Assembly (NCBI GenBank): GCA_947172415.1
Contig: OX359198.1
Span: forward strand, 7,148,401 to 7,212,400
From: Chondrosia reniformis
Lineage: Eukaryota; Porifera; Demospongiae; Chondrillida; Chondrillidae
Direction of reading: 5' to 3'
Length of the DNA stretch: 64,000 nucleotides
The stretch's first letter is position 1. Every line of letters starts with the position of its first letter. Shown here piece after piece: positions 11,053-24,500 of this stretch. The notes under the pieces are model-generated. The model had not been told where the DNA came from and searched no databases. It saw nothing but the letters and a program-made list of their open reading frames with translations. Both the position numbers and the translations under genes were made by a program.

Positions 11053-14000
11053 AGTCAACAACCACAGACATGCATCAATTGCTTCAATCATTCTAAACAC
11101 TTAAATGTTGCTCTAAAGCACTCACCTCTTTGTAAAGGGCATTCAAGTAACTGTCATTATGAATAAATGTTGGATAGGCAAGTTGTCGCGTTATAGCATT
11201 CACCTAAATAGGTATGTACATAGAGTTACAAGATGCACAACAATCTCTCATGTTGCTCAGAGAAGCACGCACCTTCTGAATACAAGCAGCCTTGGTCTTT
11301 GCATCCAACCATTTCTTAGCATTCAAACGCTCTTTAAAGGCCAGCAAAATATTATTCACAGTGCCGTTCAACTGTGAAACCAGGAAACAAATGTCAGCAA
11401 ATCATAATAATGGGAAATAATTTTAAACAATTAAAACAAGAAATCCTGTTGAGGTCAATGTCGTTGACATGGCAGTGCACTGACCCTCTGAATGGTGCCA
11501 TTGATGACTTGACTGTCTGTATAGAGCCTGGACACAGCAAACTGCATGCCACTGGTTACCACGGAAACACATGTTGGCACATGTGGGGAGCCTTCGACCT
11601 CCTCATAGAACTTATTTAGCACATTTCGGAAGGAGCTGCTCAGGAGAGGCAAGTACCTGTTGACTGTCATCCACTTGGCATAGTTGTTGAGGGTCCTGTA
11701 CGTATAGAGAGTACACCCTAGCAACCAATCTAGTGCACCCTAGCAACCAATCTAGTGCACCCTAGCAACCAATCTAGTACACCCTAGCAACCAATCTAGT
11801 GCACCCTAGCAACCAATCTAGTGCACCCTAGCAACCAATCTAGTGTACCCTAGCAACCAATCTAGTGCACCTCATTCTATCATATTAGATTATGAACCAA
11901 TCATATCACAGCCAAGTCAAAGTTCAACTAGAACTTTAACCTACTAATTGAACTTTTAAGGCTGCATCCCTGCTCAAATTGATAACATCTACTAGACCAG
12001 GGGGACCTACTCATTTTCAGTACTTGCAAGTATGGCAGAGAGGTTAGCGAGATATCCTGGGGTCTGCACTACAACTTCAGTGGTGTTTTTGATCACTGAA
12101 GCCTGAGGTGAACCAGTAGAGTTGAATTGGGTCTGGAAATAGGTCAGCCAATCAAACTGCAGAATCAAGAAGTGTAATAAGGGACAAAATGGCTGACTCT
12201 GCAGCAGTTACAGCTTTCATCCAATCTCATGCTTAGATGATAGGAATTTCTTCTAACTGTGTCTAACTTATCTTTGGGATGGTTCATCTCTTGAGTCTTT
12301 AGATGTTCAAAAGATGAACCATCTCAAGGATATTTCTTATTAATTCTCTAGTTTAATGTTAGCAGACGAAAGTGAGTAAAGTGGTTAAGGGAGTACCAAC
12401 TCACCTGATCAGAGATGGGATATGAATCTGAAAGGTTTTGGATGCTCATTCTGTTGTATGACAAAGAGATGTTGCTCAACATAGCCTCATCATAAAATAT
12501 CTGAGAGGCGGGTAAATAAACATGATTGCACAATCAATTGCAGTACTTACAGCTACTCACCTGAGCCAATTGGACCTCCAGGTCTACAACTGGTTTCATG
12601 GCTACACTAATTTGGGTTTTGTTAGCAACTTGGTCACTCAACAAGTAAATAATTTCAGTCATAAAATCTAACAAGAGCTCCCTAAACTGGAAGTTCAGAA
12701 ATATAATCTTTACACATGGAGGTCTACTAAACAAGTTGCGTTTAGGTACCTTAGTAATGTTGTATACTCTTGGAATTGGAATAGTCAGTCCACTCTGATA
12801 CACCTACGTACACACAGGAATAGTATAAAGGCTATATTAATCATTAAAACAGTATAATAGCTACTCTATACTAGAGGGACAAGACACTTACATAAATGGA
12901 TTGGAGTGTTGAATTGTAAGTGTCAGCTGCAACTCCAAATCCAAAGAAAGCTCTACTACCAAACAACTGGTCACGCCCCAACAGTTTAAAGTTCCATGGC
13001 GTTGCTGGAGTAATATTTGCCAGCTGCCACCCTCCCAAGTGCATTCTGAGGAGATTGGTCAGTGGAGCAGCACCTGAAAGTGGCAGGCAGCAGGAGACTG
13101 GTAGCTTCACAGTACAGTATAGCAACTCTAACACAAGTCATAGGACTCATGAAAGACCATCAAAGACTCCCAGGATCACTGATGAAGGGTAGAATTCCCA
13201 GAAGCAGCTGTATGGCCCAGTGGAGCAGAATAAGAAGATTATTCTTCTACTCTTGTATGATAGCTTTTTGGAATATAGTGTGCTTTGATTATGCATAAGA
13301 CATCTTAAAATTACATCAAGGATTGTGTGAAGATTATAATAGAAAGATCAGAGTTATTACAGTGTACAAATACGTATATGTACTGTACAGCTATTATGAA
13401 GAAGTACTTATCACTGCTGATTGAAAGGCTTACAAAAGCTGCATCTTGAGACTGTACAGACTATTGAAGTGATGCATATGTACAGACAGCGACTGCCACT
13501 CACTGCTGCTGGCTAGCATGCAGGGCTTACCCATGTTGTCTATAGCTGTCAGGTTGTTACAACTGTCGTATAATGTTTTAGCTTTCTGCAGTGCTGGAAT
13601 GAACGAGCTGTTCACTCCAGACAAGAGATCCTTAATGGCTAGCGTGTTTTCCGCAGCTATTTCTGTGAGCACTTGTGCTACACCTTCCTCTGCAGGTCAA
13701 ACAAGAGCAGCTGGTTAAAGTGGCACACTAGTGCTGTAGCAATACACTAGTGCTGTAGCAATACACTAGTGCTGTAGCAATACACTAGTACTGTAGCAAT
13801 ACACTAGTACTGTATTCAAGTACATACATAATTGGTTCATTATAAATACTCTAATCTCATCAAAGTGGCTATTTGATAATGCACCTTATCTACCCTGGAA
13901 ACCCAATGGCCTCCAATCCAATATCACATCAGAAAACGTATCATTTACCACAAACTAAATACTGGGTCATTGCAGTGTTCATAAACACATCCCACATACA

Positions 14001-14392
14001 GATGGGTACAGCCATGGGTGTACCTACCCACCTATATACTCTAGCGTGCTTCACTGACCTGGATCCAACGCGTGTTTCTTAACCCACTGTCCACAGGCAA
14101 AGTTGAAGAAGTCGTTACAAGGACTTTTCGTCTCATCCATCGATTTCAGAATTTCTGCAGAGAGCTCAAGGCATACTGGGGTCAGGCAGACAGTCCCGTT
14201 GCCCCCCGCCACAGGCGTGGAGACCTTCCTTTCCATCAAGTAAAAGGCAATAAACACGGCAGCCAAAGCTAACAAGCCGATTATGAAGATCGTTGCAACT
14301 ATGCCGTAATAGAAGCAACATTTTCTTCTGGATCGCTTTGAGCCAGCGCTGTTAACTGCAAGTAAGGGCGATTCTTCTTCACCGTACGCCAT
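9229..14392 (-). CDS. Neprilysin-like zinc metalloendopeptidase, family M13, complete, 19 exons
   Basis: Exons (5' to 3') 14392-14059, 13689-13531, 13073-12892, 12803-12750, 12686-12561, 12500-12405, 12156-12011, 11695-11485, 11371-11273, 11203-11126, 10795-10692, 10625-10567, 10509-10458, 10354-10287, 10217-10093, 9991-9926, 9845-9747, 9467-9391 and 9328-9229 join in phase to 744 residues, as in neprilysin (~750). A basic cytoplasmic head is followed by one membrane helix at about residues 28-50, so this is a type II ectoenzyme. The catalytic motif VAGHELTHGFD (~580) and GENIADNGG (~639) supply the zinc ligands; NAYYDPSFNQ is the usual substrate-site motif. The end KCELW matches the M13 C-x-x-W terminus. 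NEP versus ECE type cannot be decided by eye. The enzyme would cleave small peptides outside the cell. It is divergent from the ZFC3H1-like gene. Confidence 0.95.
10388..10440. repeat. Short tandem repeat in M13 gene intron
   Basis: Five copies of a ~10-base unit (CACATGACCAT, becoming CATATGACCAT) between two small exons. Confidence 0.85.
10998..11052. repeat. (GTA)n microsatellite in M13 gene intron
   Basis: About 18 uninterrupted GTA triplets, in the intron between the exons ending at 11126 and starting at 10795. The poly-valine open frame over it is an artefact of the repeat. Confidence 0.97.
11712..11872. repeat. 22-base minisatellite in M13 gene intron
   Basis: Seven copies of TAGTGCACCCTAGCAACCAA plus two bases, with few mismatches. 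It starts immediately upstream (in gene direction) of the acceptor of the exon whose upper edge is 11695, so it occupies the polypyrimidine and branch-site side of that intron. Confidence 0.95.
12240..12342. mobile_element. MITE-like hairpin, family 1, copy 1 (M13 gene intron)
   Basis: Inverted arms ATCTTTGGGATGGTTCATCT (12270-12289) and AGATGAACCATCTCAAGGAT (12312-12331) enclose a short loop. The arm and its flank (TTCTAACTGTG just outside) recur in the element at 26522-26702, so this is a dispersed family. No coding capacity. Confidence 0.7.
13150..13256 (+). repeat. Dispersed repeat, family 2, copy 1 (M13 gene intron)
   Basis: Shares AAAGACTCCCAGGATC, then GATGAAGGGT-GAATTCCCAGAA, then CCCAGTGGAG with segments at 16575-16745 and 28625-28722. 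All three lie in introns. It may be a short retroposon or degenerate transposon fragment; no tRNA-like promoter boxes were recognised. Confidence 0.7.
13725..13816. repeat. 19-base tandem repeat in M13 gene intron 1
   Basis: Five copies of ACACTAGTGCTGTAGCAAT, the last two with GTACTGT. It sits just upstream (gene direction) of the acceptor of the second M13 exon. Confidence 0.92.
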
Positions 14393-15529
14393 GGTCCGTC
14401 AATTAGCTAAACAAGCAAGATATGTCAGGTGATGTATATTTGCGCATCTAAGAAGACGACTATATTTGAACGTTTGCATTTTATCTCAGAAATTTGGTAG
14501 ACCTACCTTTAGCAGTAAAGGCTTCAATATAGAGGTAGGAATTTCCTTTCAACAAATACAATAGCTATTATAATGGAATATAAGCTTAGTTCTAGAATAG
14601 AGTGATCAATTAGTGATTGTGATTTTCACATTTTCAATTTCAACAATAAACAAGTAAACAATACTCTTGCTACATCTAACTGTGCAGTGAAAATGAGTTA
14701 CACATTATAGCACATCGATTTGAGCAAATTGAATAATTTCCTGAGTCGATAGTGTTTAACTCACCTTCAAATAATCGATGGATAATAGACGTAGAACGAG
14801 CAAAAATGTGCTACGGCGCACGTGAACGTAATTAGTAGTCTACATTACATCATATGTAGGTTCTAGGTAATTGGCTTTAAGATGGCGATGGCTACAATAA
14901 CAACTTAATTAACTGTTAACACCTAAGTAATCACACATGTTTTAAGGTGATTATAAAATGTCTAGGGGTTGGTTGATGGAAGTGCTGATGAATCTAGGGG
15001 TTGGTTGATGGAAGTGCTGATGGATCTAGGGGTTGGTTGATGGAAGTGCTGATGGATCTAGGGGTTGGAGGATGGAAGTGCTGATGGATCTAGGGGTTGG
15101 TTGATGGAAGTGCTGATGGATCTAGGGGTTGGAGGATGGAAGTGCTGATGCCCACCTAGTACCTGTCTCCAGAAGTTCGTCCAATTCATCAAACCGGAAG
15201 CATAAGGATTGTCTCTGCATATCCTTACTTTAATAAATAATTTGTGTGAAATGTTAGTCCATCTTCGCCCCAGTTTCGCAGTTAACGCATCTAGCAGCTG
15301 TTAATATTTTATGCATCTAACTCTTTTGTGGAAGGCGGGTTGGCCTCGTTGGTAGAACAACTTGATGCAACTGTAGCCAGCATCATAACAATCGGCTGCG
15401 ATCGCTTCTTGTTAGATCTGTGGAAAAACTTACAATGCAGGTGTTGTTCGGTAAATTATAAACACTCTATATCGGTAGCGGCCATATTTATTCATGATTG
15501 CGCAACTATGAAAAGGAAAAGAAATAGAA
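14393..15529. promoter_or_regulatory. Divergent promoter region between the M13 and ZFC3H1-like genes
   Basis: The two start codons face away from each other across about 1.14 kb, so both promoters must lie here or in untranslated exons here. No clear TATA box is seen for either gene. The middle is occupied by a minisatellite (14960-15150). The open frame at 15328-15540 overlaps the chosen ZFC3H1 start in another frame and has no support. Confidence 0.6.
14960..15150. repeat. 32-base minisatellite in the divergent promoter region
   Basis: Six copies of a 32-base unit containing TCTAGGGGTTGGTTGATGGA, two of them with GGAGGA in place of GGTTGA. It is the only repeat block of this kind in an intergenic promoter region here; the others lie in introns or exons. 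Confidence 0.95.
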
Positions 15530-18500
15530 ATGAGTCGTGATTCTAGGTTGAATTTGCCTTTCTCCAACGTTAGCGGACCTCCCTACCCAGGGATACCAGG
15601 GTCGAGGCAGTCCTCCAGCCATGGGTCCATCTATCCTGGATTGATAGGCGACCAGAAAGGAATCCTTAATCGACCGAACGTGGTCGACCGTTTGGGCCCT
15701 CCTGTGTTCGGACGAGGAAGAGTAGAGCAGCCTTTGAGAGACTTTAAAACATTTGGTTACCAAGGACGTATCCTTCTCAATTAATGCCAATACTTAAAGA
15801 GGCTTGCATGTCTTCCTGTGTTAGCCACAAGGCTTCTAAACCCCTCAATTGTCAACGTGGTAGTACACACTAACGATGGAGTTTATGAGAGAAGCGTGTT
15901 TGAAGGTTCAATACAACTACTTATTTTAGCATGCCATATGATAGTTTTTGCTAGCACCTGATGTTGACCTGTTAAAAGTCATTATTTAAGAAGCATGCAC
16001 TTCAGTGACTGAGGAATCAACTTTAATTCGCATTATTATTACTATTATATTATTATTACTATTGAGATTTTAGTTTTTTACTATATACGTTTACTCTGAC
16101 AATTTATGCGGGCATGTGTTTTTTATTGTAACTTGGGGACCCCCAGGTAGACCAGCCTGTGACTGATGGGGTATTCCTCTAAAAAAAATATTGATTTATT
16201 GATTGAATTGCACCAAGCCTGATGATTGTTCCCTTGACTGATTCTAGATCCAGCAACCTTCAAATCTCCCTATGCCCATCTCCCTGACCGCTTCCTCAAC
16301 CATCAGCGCCTGCAGAAGAAGCAGGAGCTGAATGAGTGGTTCCAAAACCCTCCTTCCTTGCAGACTAGAGGTACGTATGTTCGTATGCAGTAATGCAGCA
16401 CTTGCTTGTAACTATATGTCACATAGAAGGTACTTAAAGGGGGTATTACCACACTCACTGATTATGACTGATTCAAGTGATTCTTGTGTATATCAGAGTT
16501 GATTGTGATTGTGTATATCATATATAAGGCCCCTAGATTTAGCATAGAGAGCCAAGGATTCACAGAAGATCAAGAAAAAGAAAAAGACAAAGACTCCCAG
16601 GATCCTGATGAAGGGTGGAATTCCCAGAAACGGCTGTCTGACCCAGTGGAGAAGAAGATGAAAGAAGGGAAAAGTAGAAAAGAAGGAAGAAAAGACTCCT
16701 GTATCTTCATCCAAAGCTCTCTTCAGGTTTAGTTCCCCTATAGGCTCTTTTACAGAATAGGAATAGCATGTAGGAAATGGTATCTTAGATTTTTCTTGTG
16801 TATATCAGAGACACATTCTAAAAAGGCATTTTATAAGAGTAATTTCATACATATACTGTACAGCTACACTCTCTACTGATGTACAAGTCCCTGCATACAT
16901 ATGTACGTACCTGGCTCTATGTACATAGGGTGTCTAGGAGATAAGAGAAGTGAACCTTCAGATGATTCTGAGAATATCCGTTATGTGAAGAACTTCATCC
17001 AAGGGAGACTGTCTCCCGTTTCCTCGGTTTTGGAACGAACACAGAAGAACATTAATACTATCCAGGGAAGGTACAACCAGCCTGGCCCTCAACCAGTCAT
17101 CACCACCAACTGTGATCCTTCACTACCTGCTCCAACCCCCAGAAGACCATTGGCACATCCCACAATCAGCCATGCAGATCTGCAATCAAGAAACTCTACC
17201 AGCAACCTCACTCAAAGTCAGTCAGTAGTTGAGGATTCTCGCTACTCCGTAATAGCAAGCTTGCCATCCTTAATGACCACACCCACAGATCAAGAGGCTC
17301 CTCCTCCAACTATCACCACACCCATCCAACAGGGGACATACCCTTCATCACAGGTGAGGGAGGGGACAGCCAATGAGAGGTCCCAGATCCACTGCATGGA
17401 CAGGCCCAGATACTATGATGTTAGGCTACCAGCTGCTACCAGCAAGCTTGAAACATCCACTGAAGAACTGAACCAGAAAATGCTTGCAACAAGAGAGAAG
17501 GACGAGATGACTTCGGGACCCTCAGCCTCAAAGGTAGCAGAGAGAGTGAGTAGTTTGGTAAAGGAGGCACGATGTGAAGCTGATAAGCATCAGGCAACAC
17601 AAGCCGGCCAGACTCCCTCACAAGCCGGCCAGACTCCCTCACAAGCCAGCAAGACTCCCTCACAAGCCGGCCAGACTCCCTCACAAGCCAGCAAGACTCC
17701 CTCACAAGCCGGCCAGACTCCCTCACAAGCCGGCCAGACTCCCTCACAAGCCAGCAAGACTCCCTCGCAAGCCGTCAAGACTCCCTCACAAGCTGGCAAG
17801 ACTCCCTCACAAGCCGGCAAGACTCCCTCACAAGCAGGCCAGACTCCCTCACAAGCCGGCCAGACTCCCTCACAAACCCCTTTGCAGGTAGAGTTCAGTA
17901 ATGGCCTTGCTATTCCCGGGAGTCTGCCTAAACCATGCACTCAGCATCCAAAGCTATACCAAGCCATACAAAGGTGGTCAAGTGAGCAATGTTCAAAACT
18001 GCTCCATAGCCAAGCAGTAGCATCATTTTATTCGCAGGAGATCTCAATCCGAATGACTGTTTACTTGATGGAGTGGCTTATAAGACACAAAATGGACGAT
18101 GGTAACAATGTTTTACAAATTAAAGGATTGAGTGAGATTGAGAAGCTTTTGAAAATCAAGGGACTGAGTAATGTGCGTGCCAAGAAGGATATGGTTGCAC
18201 TGGCTAAATATGTTGCAAAAGTGTTTGCTAACGAAGAGTTCAAGAAGGTAATGCAGTGTCAAACTAAGTTAGAGGTCAGTACATACTCGGGCTCTCCACT
18301 AGAAGTGAATGAATTTATTAAAAAGATGGGATTTGTCTCACTGCGCTCAGAAAATGGAGAATATGCTGCTGTTCAACTGAATGGTCTCCATCATAAGGTG
18401 AATATGGCTATTGGCAATCTTAAGAAATGGGCTGATCCCAAATTAAGAGAATTGCCTGAAACACCAGCATTAGCTATAACTGTTACTGCGTTAAGTGAGA

Positions 18501-21500
18501 CACTGAAGCTGTTTTCAAAACTGAAGAACGTCATTGGAAGGAGCAGTGAATTTCATGGTTTACCATCAGCTGAAATTCTTCAGCCAACCACTCTCTCATC
18601 TTCCCAGACTCACAGGGAAGATTTACCTGCAAAGCCAAACAGTAGCAAGTTTAGTGAGGAGGATATCAGAAATCTAAGCAAGGCTGTCAAATGGGGACTT
18701 TCCCATGCGACCCGTTTGAAAAGGGATAAACCCAGTTCTTTTTTTCTAAAGCTTCAGAAATGGGCAGATAATGTTTTTGGGAATGTAAAAAAAGGAAGTT
18801 CTGCATGTAATCGTTATCATGCAAAGGAAATTGAAATTCGGACCTGTTTTAAACTTTTGAGGGATGTAGTTTTAAGATCGGCAACTGGGAATCGATTTAA
18901 AAGGAGTGACATTGGAGGACTTTGGAAAAAATTGTGGAATATAAGTAAAGAGGAGGTGAGACTGCTCTACCATATACTGCAGAGTAACATGGCAATTCAG
19001 GAGCTCTGTGACCTTGAAAAGGGACATACAGAGTTAGAATTGGAATCCATGTTTAAAACCTCTTACAAACGCAATGTTCCCACAAAGACTGTCCTTCAGT
19101 TGGTGGGATATGTTGAATTTAGAGCTGCAAATGGAGAGATTGAGGCCAAGAGAGTTTTGCAAAATTCTAGGTTAATCTTGAACTTAATTAACAAAGTCAA
19201 AGTAGGCAAAGCTTTGGTTCCAGAGTTGGAAGATTTTGCTCGACACCTTCTTCAACAGTACAATCAGCTGGAACAGCCAGACAAATCAGCTTTTGAGACT
19301 GTACAGAAATTGTCTTCTGTGGAGGATATACCAACAGACCTTGGCACTGCTGAAGGTGACATTCCTATTATAGAGGACCCTTCACAAGGAGAACAAAGTG
19401 ACAATGGTATTGTCACCAACCTGCCACAAAGTGCTGATCAGATTTGCCAACCACAAAAGGACAACCTTTTTTCAATAAAATCTAGCAGTAGGGGACACTC
19501 CCCTACCAGATCCAGCAACAGGGGACATTCCCCTACCAGATCCAGAAGCAGGGGACATTCCCCTAGCAGATCCAGCAGCAGGGGACATTCCCCTACCAGA
19601 TCCAGAAGCAGGGGACATTCCCCTACCAGATCCAGAAGCAGGAGACATTCCCCTACCAGATCCAGAAGCAAGGGACATTCCCCTACCAGATCCAGAAGCA
19701 GCCAATTGACAGCATCTGGAAACAGTGATAGTGAAATGTCCACTGATAACGATACCACGCCCACTGATTATGAAAGCGGTTGTCAGAGCAAGGGCACAGA
19801 TTCCACAGATGATCTCATCATTAAGAGAATGCAGGAGGATGACAAAAAGCTGCAGAAGTTGAAGACTAGACTTTTGCTTTCCATAGCTGAAAAGAGAACC
19901 TTACCAGTCCTACAGCATGCAAGCATGTCCAGAGATTCTTCCATCTCTGATGGAGGTGAAACTAAGCCAAAGAGCCTCGTATATCTGCAGGATACTATAG
20001 TTGATACAACTCTCCTATCTCCAACTACAAGTCTCTCTGACATTGATTGCAATTCTAAACAAGACTTAGGGAAACCCCTATTACCTAATATGGATATGGT
20101 CAGCGAAGATGAATCAGAGACTGTTGCAGTCAAAACCAATGAAGAAACCTCCAGTCTTTCACAAGCAAATCAGCCATCTTCTGAGGTCAGCCTCTCTGGG
20201 GGAGAACCCTCTTTGCCTCTACCTCAGGGAAATGGCAGTGAATCAGCCGAGCTGAGCAGTCTAGTGTGTGAGTCTGGGAATGTTGGACAAGGCTCCTATG
20301 AACCGGCACAAGTGAAAGTTGGATACTATGAGAGTGACATGGAGATATGCTCAGCAGATTCTGACCCTGTAACTCCCTCTCTTGAGGACACTTTGGATGA
20401 AACAGTTCTAGTCATTGACACACAAGAAATTGACACTTCTCAAACTGATAGTAGCCAATTGTTACTTCCTGGTGACCAAACAGTACTTCCTGTGTGTCGA
20501 CCAGTACTTCCTGACCACCAACCAGTACTTCCTGACCAACCAGTACTTCCTGACCACCAACCAGTACTTCCTGACCAACCAGTACTTCCTGACCAACCAA
20601 TACTTCCTGACCAAACAGTACTTCCTGACCAAACAGTACTTCCTGACCACCAACCAGTACTTCCTGACCACCAACCAGTACTTCCTGACCAACCAGTACT
20701 TCCTGACCAAACAGTACTTCCTGTCTGTCAACCATTACCACCCAGGAAGATGACCCAACAGTCTGTGACTGATGGATCAGTGCCAAGTCCCTCTGTAAAG
20801 GTCAGCCGCCATTTTATGCCATCTACACATTTGGTACTAAAAGGGTATAGTCTAAGTACATACATACGTATATATAAAGTCTAAGTACATACATATGTAT
20901 ATATAAAGTCTAAGTACATACATACGTATATATAAAGTCTAAGTACATACATACGTATATATAAAGTCTAAGTACATACGTACATATATATAAAGTCTAA
21001 GTACATACGTACGTATATATTAGCATGTCATATTTATGCACATGTACAAGAGAATTGATTTGGGGCCAGATAAATCAATTATCTCTATATACGTATATTA
21101 ATATCCATTCCCACTTCAGTTTGTAGTGAGTAAAAAGTCAGACTGGAGACAGAATAAGAGAAAATTTGTAATAGCTTTCAACAGAGACACAAGTGATGAT
21201 TCAGAGAGTGATGAGGCAGACGAGGAGACTGTGAAGAGCAAGTTGCCAAGGAAATCTCACAGTGCACCGCCAACATCACCTTTGAAGACTGCACAAAGTA
21301 AGAAGTACAGTACTTGTGGAGAGCTTCTTTATGGCTTCTTGCATGCTAATTCCATCAAGTAACCATGCTAGCTGAATTGAGGAACAAACTGGATTCGGTT
21401 GAAGTCTCTGAAATTTGTTCCTCAATTCAGTTAATGTGGTTAACTGATCAAATTAGCAAGTACAATACTTCTGGGTGATAACTGTTGCATATTCTGTTAC

Positions 21501-24500
21501 TTACTTCTTTGGTCAATCTCTGTTAGGAATTCAAGCTGCTAAAAAACAGATTGCCAAAACTAAACTCAACCAATGTCGGCAGCTCCTCCAAAGCAAAGAG
21601 AAGCACCTGGTCAAAATTAGGTAATTACCAAGATGGAGAGCATTAGGTGAAGTACTGACTCATTCCTCATTGTACCACACGTAGGTCTGACATTGATCAG
21701 GACAAGCAGCGATTGGGTCTGCTTGCCCAGCAGCTCACCAGCTGCACCAAGGAGATGGATGAATTGGAGAGAAAGGCACTTCTGTATCGGACACAGCTAA
21801 AACAAGCAGAAGAAGCCCTTGTTACTAAACGTGAGAGAAGGCAGCGACTTCAGAAGGAGGTACGTAGGTATACAGGAAGTTGTGCAGATATACCTACGTA
21901 TACGTACTTAGTTAGAGAAGACCTCATTTAATTCTAGAGCTTAATTTGCTGCTGATTATGTAATGCTAGGTGTATGCTATAGATGTGAGTACACCTGCTT
22001 CTCTTTGAGTGAGTACCTCGGGAAACATATTGTTCAGACCATAATACGTACATCAGACATTGAATAGGGCGGCCATTTTTTGGGGGCCATCCCTAGTTAA
22101 AGAGTGATCCCAGATTGTCTTGGGTACACTGCTATCTGTGTTGCTATGCTACAAACATTATGTACTGCAATAAACGTGTGATGTGATGTCTCCATCTCTA
22201 CATCTGTAAGGTGAAGAGCACCACTGGAAGTATGGCTAGTAGACTGAAGTACATGGAGAAAGCTAGAACTGAGATTAAGGGATTTAAGCTAGAGCTTGCC
22301 AAATACCAGAACCTCCTCAAAGCTCAGCCAAAAGCAATGGAACAGGTACTGCAGTGATGCAATGTTTTAGATTGATGATGCAACATTTTAAAATAACTAT
22401 ATGTCAGCACACTTGCATACCAAGTAGGGTCTGGGTATTACTTTCCTTAAACTGTGCAACGAGCAATTGGCTGTGACACTGGATATTGCAGCTTCTTGAT
22501 CATTTATATTTGTACATTTCCTGTCTGCAGGAGTTGTCTCCAAAAGGTCCACCCTCCTCTGGAGCCAGCAGGCTGCCACAAGGTAAAGGAAAACAGAGGA
22601 TTGGACAGTCATCAAAGCTTCCAAAACTTCCAAAAGTCTCTCTTTCGTCCAGTGCTGATAAGAAAACCACACCTATTCTCTCCTTTCTCCCTGCTGATGT
22701 CACACATGTGTGTAATACCAAAAAGACTACTACCACACCCTCTCACACCACCACACCCTCTCACACCACCACACCCTCTCACATCACCACACCCTCTCAC
22801 ATCACCACACCCTCTCACATCATCACACCCTCTCACACCACCACACCCTCTCACATCACCACACCCTCTCACACCACCACACCCTCTCACATCACCACAC
22901 CCTCTCACATCACCACACCCTCTCACATCACCACACCCTCTCACACCACCACACCCTCTCACATCACCACACCCTCTCACATCACTCCTCCTCCATATAA
23001 GCAGCCTCTTCTTTTTAAGAAGCCTTCAGATAAGAACCTTTCTTCAAATAAGCAGCCTCCTACAACTGAACAGCCTCTGGCAGCCAAACCCCCCTGTCCT
23101 CCATTATGCAATATGGATGATGGTACTGTGTCAGAGTTGACAGATGACTTTCCTGTGGTAAGTGTAACATCTGGTCAATGTACTACCAGTGGTAATATGT
23201 GCTTAGTAGGTTTACAGCCCGGGTTCACTTATCCCATTCCTTACCTGCTTCTGGAACAATCAGAGAAATTGCTAGAAATCCCAATAATACGCATAATATT
23301 AGCACATTCATCAATCCACAGTATTCAGTCTACCCAACTCTTCTTTGCTAGGGAGGTCCTATCTTTGTAGAGTCATCTTCCTCCATTGGGGAGGTCACTG
23401 TAGAAGTACCCAGCTATCCAGCACACTCTGAAGTGGAAGACATAAAGCCTGACCTCAATACCCTCACCAGCACCCTCAGCACCACTGTTCCATCGAGTAG
23501 TCACCTGACCCTAAAGGAAGCAGTGATTAAGTTGGTGAAGATTCCTATTGTGATGCCAGTCTCCGATCCCATGAAGAATGCACTACACTGGAGTCCAGAC
23601 AGTGAGGACACATGTTCCATTAGTTACTGTATCACCTGTGATGGTGCATGCAATGTCATTATATTGCTATTTGTTTAGTCGCTTACACGTTTCTTTTGTA
23701 GATATTACATCTATGACTGGGGGCACTCCTGAGGTGCTGGCGCAACCTTCTACTGAAGATGACACTGAGCTGCTGTTGCCACCTTCTACTGAGGAAGGCA
23801 CTAAGGTGCTGGCGCAACCTTCTACTGAAGATGACACTGAGCTGCTGTTGCCACCTTCTACTGAGGAAGGCACTAAGGTGCTGGCGCAACCTTCAGAAGA
23901 TGACACTGAGGTGCTGTCACCACCTTCTACTGAGGAAGGCACTAAGGTGCTGGCGCAACCTTCAGAAGATGGCACTGAGGTGCTGGCGCAACCTTCTACT
24001 AAAGATAGCACTGAGGTGCTGGCGCAACCTTCTACTGAAGATGGCACTGAGGTGCTGGCGCAACCTTCAGAAGATGACACTGAGGTGCTGTCACCACCTT
24101 CTACTGAGGAAGGCACTGAGGTGCTGGCGCAACCTTCAGAAGATGGCACTGAGGTGCTGGCGCAACCTTCTACTAAAGATAGCACTGAGGTGCTGGCGCA
24201 ACCTTCTACTGAAGATGGCACTGAGGTGCTGGCGCAACCTTCTACTGAAGATGGCACTGAGGTGCTGGCGCAACCTTCAGAAGATGGCACTGAGGTGCTG
24301 TTGCCACCTTCTACTGAGGAAGATACTGAAGTGCTAGTGTTGTCAGAAGGTCAAGCAGTGATTAGTGGCATTGCAGCTAAAGATGACATCATCACTGAAA
24401 CAGAAGTTGACTGGATGGAAACAGACACAAATACTCCTGTACCACAGCACCTGAGTGTGAACAGTGAGGTTAGTATAGCCTGACGCCACATATCTCTACC

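Noticed and set aside
16484..16732. Possible extra ZFC3H1 exon between exons 2 and 3
   Set aside because: Exon 2 joins exon 3 in phase without it, and its sequence is a dispersed repeat found in two other introns.
23667..24290. 207-codon open frame on the complementary strand with GCASTSVPSS repeats
   Set aside because: It is the mirror of the acidic coding repeat in exon 10, whose + frame is continuous with flanking exons in phase.
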